This document shows positions 61,928 through 64,000 of a stretch of DNA of 64,000 bases, in pieces. Numbering within the stretch: position 1 is the first letter of the stretch; each line of letters starts with the position of its first letter. The notes below the pieces were generated by a model. It was not told the origin of the DNA. It did not search any database and saw only the letters and a program-made list of their open reading frames with translations. The translations under genes were made by a program, and so were the position numbers. Source of the stretch: Thermomonas brevis (GTDB lineage Bacteria > Pseudomonadota > Gammaproteobacteria > Xanthomonadales > Xanthomonadaceae); the NCBI RefSeq assembly GCF_014395425.1, contig NZ_CP060711.1, forward strand, positions 1,240,001 through 1,304,000. The letters run 5' to 3'.

Positions 61928-63862
61928 TCAGCTTCCGCGCGCGTCGGCAGTCGGCTGGGAATAGAAGTCCGAACCGTTCCCCGCGCCGCCCTGCGGCCCG
62001 AAGCCCAGCGGCACGCGCACCCGGCCGGCCACCGGCTGACCCTGCTTGAGCGCGGGCTCGAAGCGCCACTGGCGCACCGCGTCCAGCGCGGCGGCATCGA
62101 ACACGCCGGCCGGGCTCGACTGTTGAATCGTCACGCGGGTCGGCTTGCCCCGCGCATCGACATCGACCAGCAGCACCACGTTTCCGGAAATGCCCTGCTT
62201 CTTCGCCGCAGCCGGATACGCGGGCGGCATCGTCGCCGCGATCCGGGCCGGACGTTCGCCGACCTGCGCATCGGCAGGTTCGTCCATCGCGAACTCGACC
62301 GGCACCCGCACCTTGCCGGCTACCGGCTGGCCCTGCTTCATCGCCGGATTGAACCGCCACTTCTCCGCCGCTTCCTGCGCGGCGACATCGAGCCGCGCAT
62401 CGCCGGAGGAACGCTCGACCTTCACGTCGATGACGCCACCCTGCGCGTCAATGGCGACCACCAGCACTGTCACGCCGGTCTTGCCTTCCTTCAGCGCGTC
62501 GGCGGGATAGCGCGGCGGATGCAGCGCGCGCGATTCGTCCAACACTTGTCCCGGTTGGAGGGTATCGCTCTTGGTCGGTGCTGGCTTGACGGAGAGGGTT
62601 TGGCTGGATGCCGACGCGTCGGTTAACGTGACATCGAGTCGCAGCCCCTTGAATGCCTTGCTTCCATCCTTTGCCTGGATCTCGGAACCGAGTTGGACGG
62701 CAGCCGGCTTGCCGCTCAGCACGACCAGCGACGGCGCCGCGATCCGCTTCCCGTCCTCGTCTATGTCCATTTTCAGTGCCAGCGCGGGCTGGCCTTGATG
62801 CTCGATGCGCGACACGGTTCCGGCAATGGCGAAGTGCTTGCCGCCTGCATCCGTTTTCAATGAAAACGGCTTGTCCGCCTCGCTCACGATGCGCAGCGCC
62901 CGCGGCGCCTCCTCGTCCACCCGCAACACGATGTCGGCGGCGATCCCATCTGCCGGGACGGCCACCGGCACCGCCGGCTGCGCTGCCCATGCGGCATAAC
63001 CACCACCCAGCAACATGCAGAGCAGAACACCGCTGCCCGCCCGGCGCCGTGTTGTCGATACGGAAGATGCAAGCATGGCGATTCTCTCCTTGAGCGGATG
63101 GCCGAAGCCGAAGTGGCAACCCAGCGGCGCGGTCTGCAGCGCGAGCTGGGCGTTGAGCAGGGCGTCGCCGTAATGGCGGCGCTGCCGTGGGTGGGCCGCG
63201 AGCACGTCGGCGTCGCAGGCCAGTTCCTGGTCGTGGCGCATGCGCGCGGCGGCCAGGTGGAACAGCGGGTCGAACCAGAACAGGCAGCGCAGCAGCGCGG
63301 CGGCGGCGTTGGCCCAGGCGTCGCGGCGGGCGATGTGGCGGCGCTCGTGCGCCAGCACCAATGCCTGCTGGACGGCATCGAAGCGGGTCTCGAAATCGGC
63401 GGGCAGCACCACCTGCGGATGCCACAGGCCGAGCGTCGCCGGCAACCCCGCGTTCGTGGCCTGCGCGCGCAGCGCGTCGCCGTGCGGCAGCAGAGGGCCG
63501 AGGCTGCGGCGGAACGCGATCTGCGTGCGCCACAGCCACGCGGCGGATGCCGCGGCTCCGAACAACCACAGCCCAAGCAGAAGGCTGCTCCCGTCGAGGC
63601 CGCCCTGCGCGGGCGCGGCCGGCGCGGCGAACACCGGCGGCAGCACCAAGGCCTGCGCCACCTGCGTGCGCCCGACATCGACGGTCGCGGCCGGCAGCAG
63701 CGTCGCCAGAATCGCCAGCGGCGCCAGCAGCCACAGCGCATACGCCGCCCGCGCGCCGAACGCGCGACGCAGCGGCCGGCGCAGGACCAGCACCAGCAGG
63801 ATCGCGGCGCTGCCGGCGAGCGTGGCTTCGACCAAGCCCTGCAACAGCTCATTGCTTGCCAT
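61928..63862 (-). CDS. BlaR1-type M56 metallopeptidase with two TonB C-terminal domains
   Basis: 644 aa. Membrane-embedded M56 protease: helices at ~15-32, 42-60, 92-110 and ~285-300, zinc motif HERRH (His172, His176) and ELACDAD (Glu213). The extracytoplasmic part lacks a penicillin-binding sensor; it carries two near-identical TonB-C repeats (KWRFNPAMKQGQPVAGKVRV, then QWRFEPALKQGQPVAGRVRV). Probably cleaves or signals to the BlaI-type repressor encoded just upstream. Overlaps that gene by 14 bp. Confidence 0.93.
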   Translation of the reverse strand: MASNELLQGLVEATLAGSAAILLVLVLRRPLRRAFGARAAYALWLLAPLAILATLLPAATVDVGRTQVAQALVLPPVFAAPAAPAQGGLDGSSLLLGLWLFGAAASAAWLWRTQIAFRRSLGPLLPHGDALRAQATNAGLPATLGLWHPQVVLPADFETRFDAVQQALVLAHERRHIARRDAWANAAAALLRCLFWFDPLFHLAAARMRHDQELACDADVLAAHPRQRRHYGDALLNAQLALQTAPLGCHFGFGHPLKERIAMLASSVSTTRRRAGSGVLLCMLLGGGYAAWAAQPAVPVAVPADGIAADIVLRVDEEAPRALRIVSEADKPFSLKTDAGGKHFAIAGTVSRIEHQGQPALALKMDIDEDGKRIAAPSLVVLSGKPAAVQLGSEIQAKDGSKAFKGLRLDVTLTDASASSQTLSVKPAPTKSDTLQPGQVLDESRALHPPRYPADALKEGKTGVTVLVVAIDAQGGVIDVKVERSSGDARLDVAAQEAAEKWRFNPAMKQGQPVAGKVRVPVEFAMDEPADAQVGERPARIAATMPPAYPAAAKKQGISGNVVLLVDVDARGKPTRVTIQQSSPAGVFDAAALDAVRQWRFEPALKQGQPVAGRVRVPLGFGPQGGAGNGSDFYSQPTADARGS

Positions 63863-64000
63863 CGTCGATCTCCTCCAGCAGCTTGCGCAGTTCGGCGATG
63901 TCCTTGCGGCTCAGCTTCCGATGCGCGGAGAAATGCGCGACCAGCGGCGCGACGCGGCCGTCGAACAGGCGCTCCAGCAGGCCGCGGCTTTCCTCCAGCA
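63849..64000 (-). CDS. BlaI/MecI family repressor (C-terminus only)
   Basis: Last 49 residues in the window: ERLFDGRVAPLVAHFSAHRK and LSRKDIAELRKLLEEIDD, the dimerisation end of BlaI/CopY regulators. The DNA-binding N-terminus is outside. Partner of the M56 sensor, overlapping it by 14 bp. Confidence 0.88.
   Translation of the reverse strand, partial: LEESRGLLERLFDGRVAPLVAHFSAHRKLSRKDIAELRKLLEEIDDGKQ

Overview
The window is chromosomal core DNA of a high-GC gammaproteobacterium of the Xanthomonadaceae (Lysobacter, Luteimonas, Thermomonas or Pseudoxanthomonas relatives). This is inferred from the Oar-like TonB-dependent receptor, the complete atpIBEFHAGDC operon, a dihydrolipoyl dehydrogenase carrying its own lipoyl domain, the M56/TonB-domain proteins, the gap/pgk/pyk/fba neighbourhood and the intergenic palindromic repeats. 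No phage, integrase, CRISPR array, rRNA or tRNA was found. Species cannot be fixed from the sequence.

Layout. 1-6.3 kb: 5'-part of an Oar-like receptor gene, preceded by an AraC regulator and a transposase-like HTH gene, then a CadC-like winged-helix/beta-propeller sensor. 6.4-8.6 kb: DUF2785 protein, K+-channel-like protein, DUF4136 lipoprotein. 8.7-16.1 kb: ATP synthase operon (minus strand) with a consensus promoter, a palindromic repeat between atpG and atpA, and three hairpins between atpE and atpF. 16.2-19.8 kb: a DUF2061 gene under a Fur-like box, then lpd and aceF of pyruvate dehydrogenase. 19.9-25 kb: housekeeping genes (frameshifted EamA transporter, YajQ, DUF1415, DUF333, HAD phosphatase, RsuA, RsmC).

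25.2-30.9 kb holds two extracytoplasmic-function (ECF) sigma-factor modules. The first is a sigma/anti-sigma-like pair divergent from a DUF6249 membrane gene; the same promoter, TGCAACC-N14-CGTATCCC, is present on both strands between them. The second is an ECF42-like sigma with VOC and DGPF/YCII proteins and TGTCGA-type promoters. 30.9-46.8 kb: periplasmic DNA ligase, a serine hydrolase broken by an 8-bp tandem duplication, methyltransferase-like lipoprotein, MFS transporter, LytS/LytTR two-component pair, AcpH, PDZ protein, a 63-aa gene behind a 22-bp inverted repeat of GntR/YtrA type, Tag glycosylase, serine hydrolase, TrmH methylase and an RND efflux adaptor/permease pair.

46.9-64 kb: glycolysis genes fba, pyk, pgk and gap, interrupted by an acyltransferase, a DUF2339/DUF3999 pair, a diguanylate cyclase and a CopD-like/truncated-globin pair with FNR-like boxes nearby; then an S1/P1 nuclease and a BlaI-M56-TonB cluster running off the right edge. 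Energy metabolism (ATP synthase, PDH, lower glycolysis) dominates, interleaved with envelope sensing and regulation. Two genes are frameshifted as sequenced (EamA, serine hydrolase). The strongest candidates for new biology are the twin divergent ECF promoters, the ECF42-type module, the Fur-type palindrome on the DUF2061 promoter and the YtrA-type operator before the 63-aa gene.
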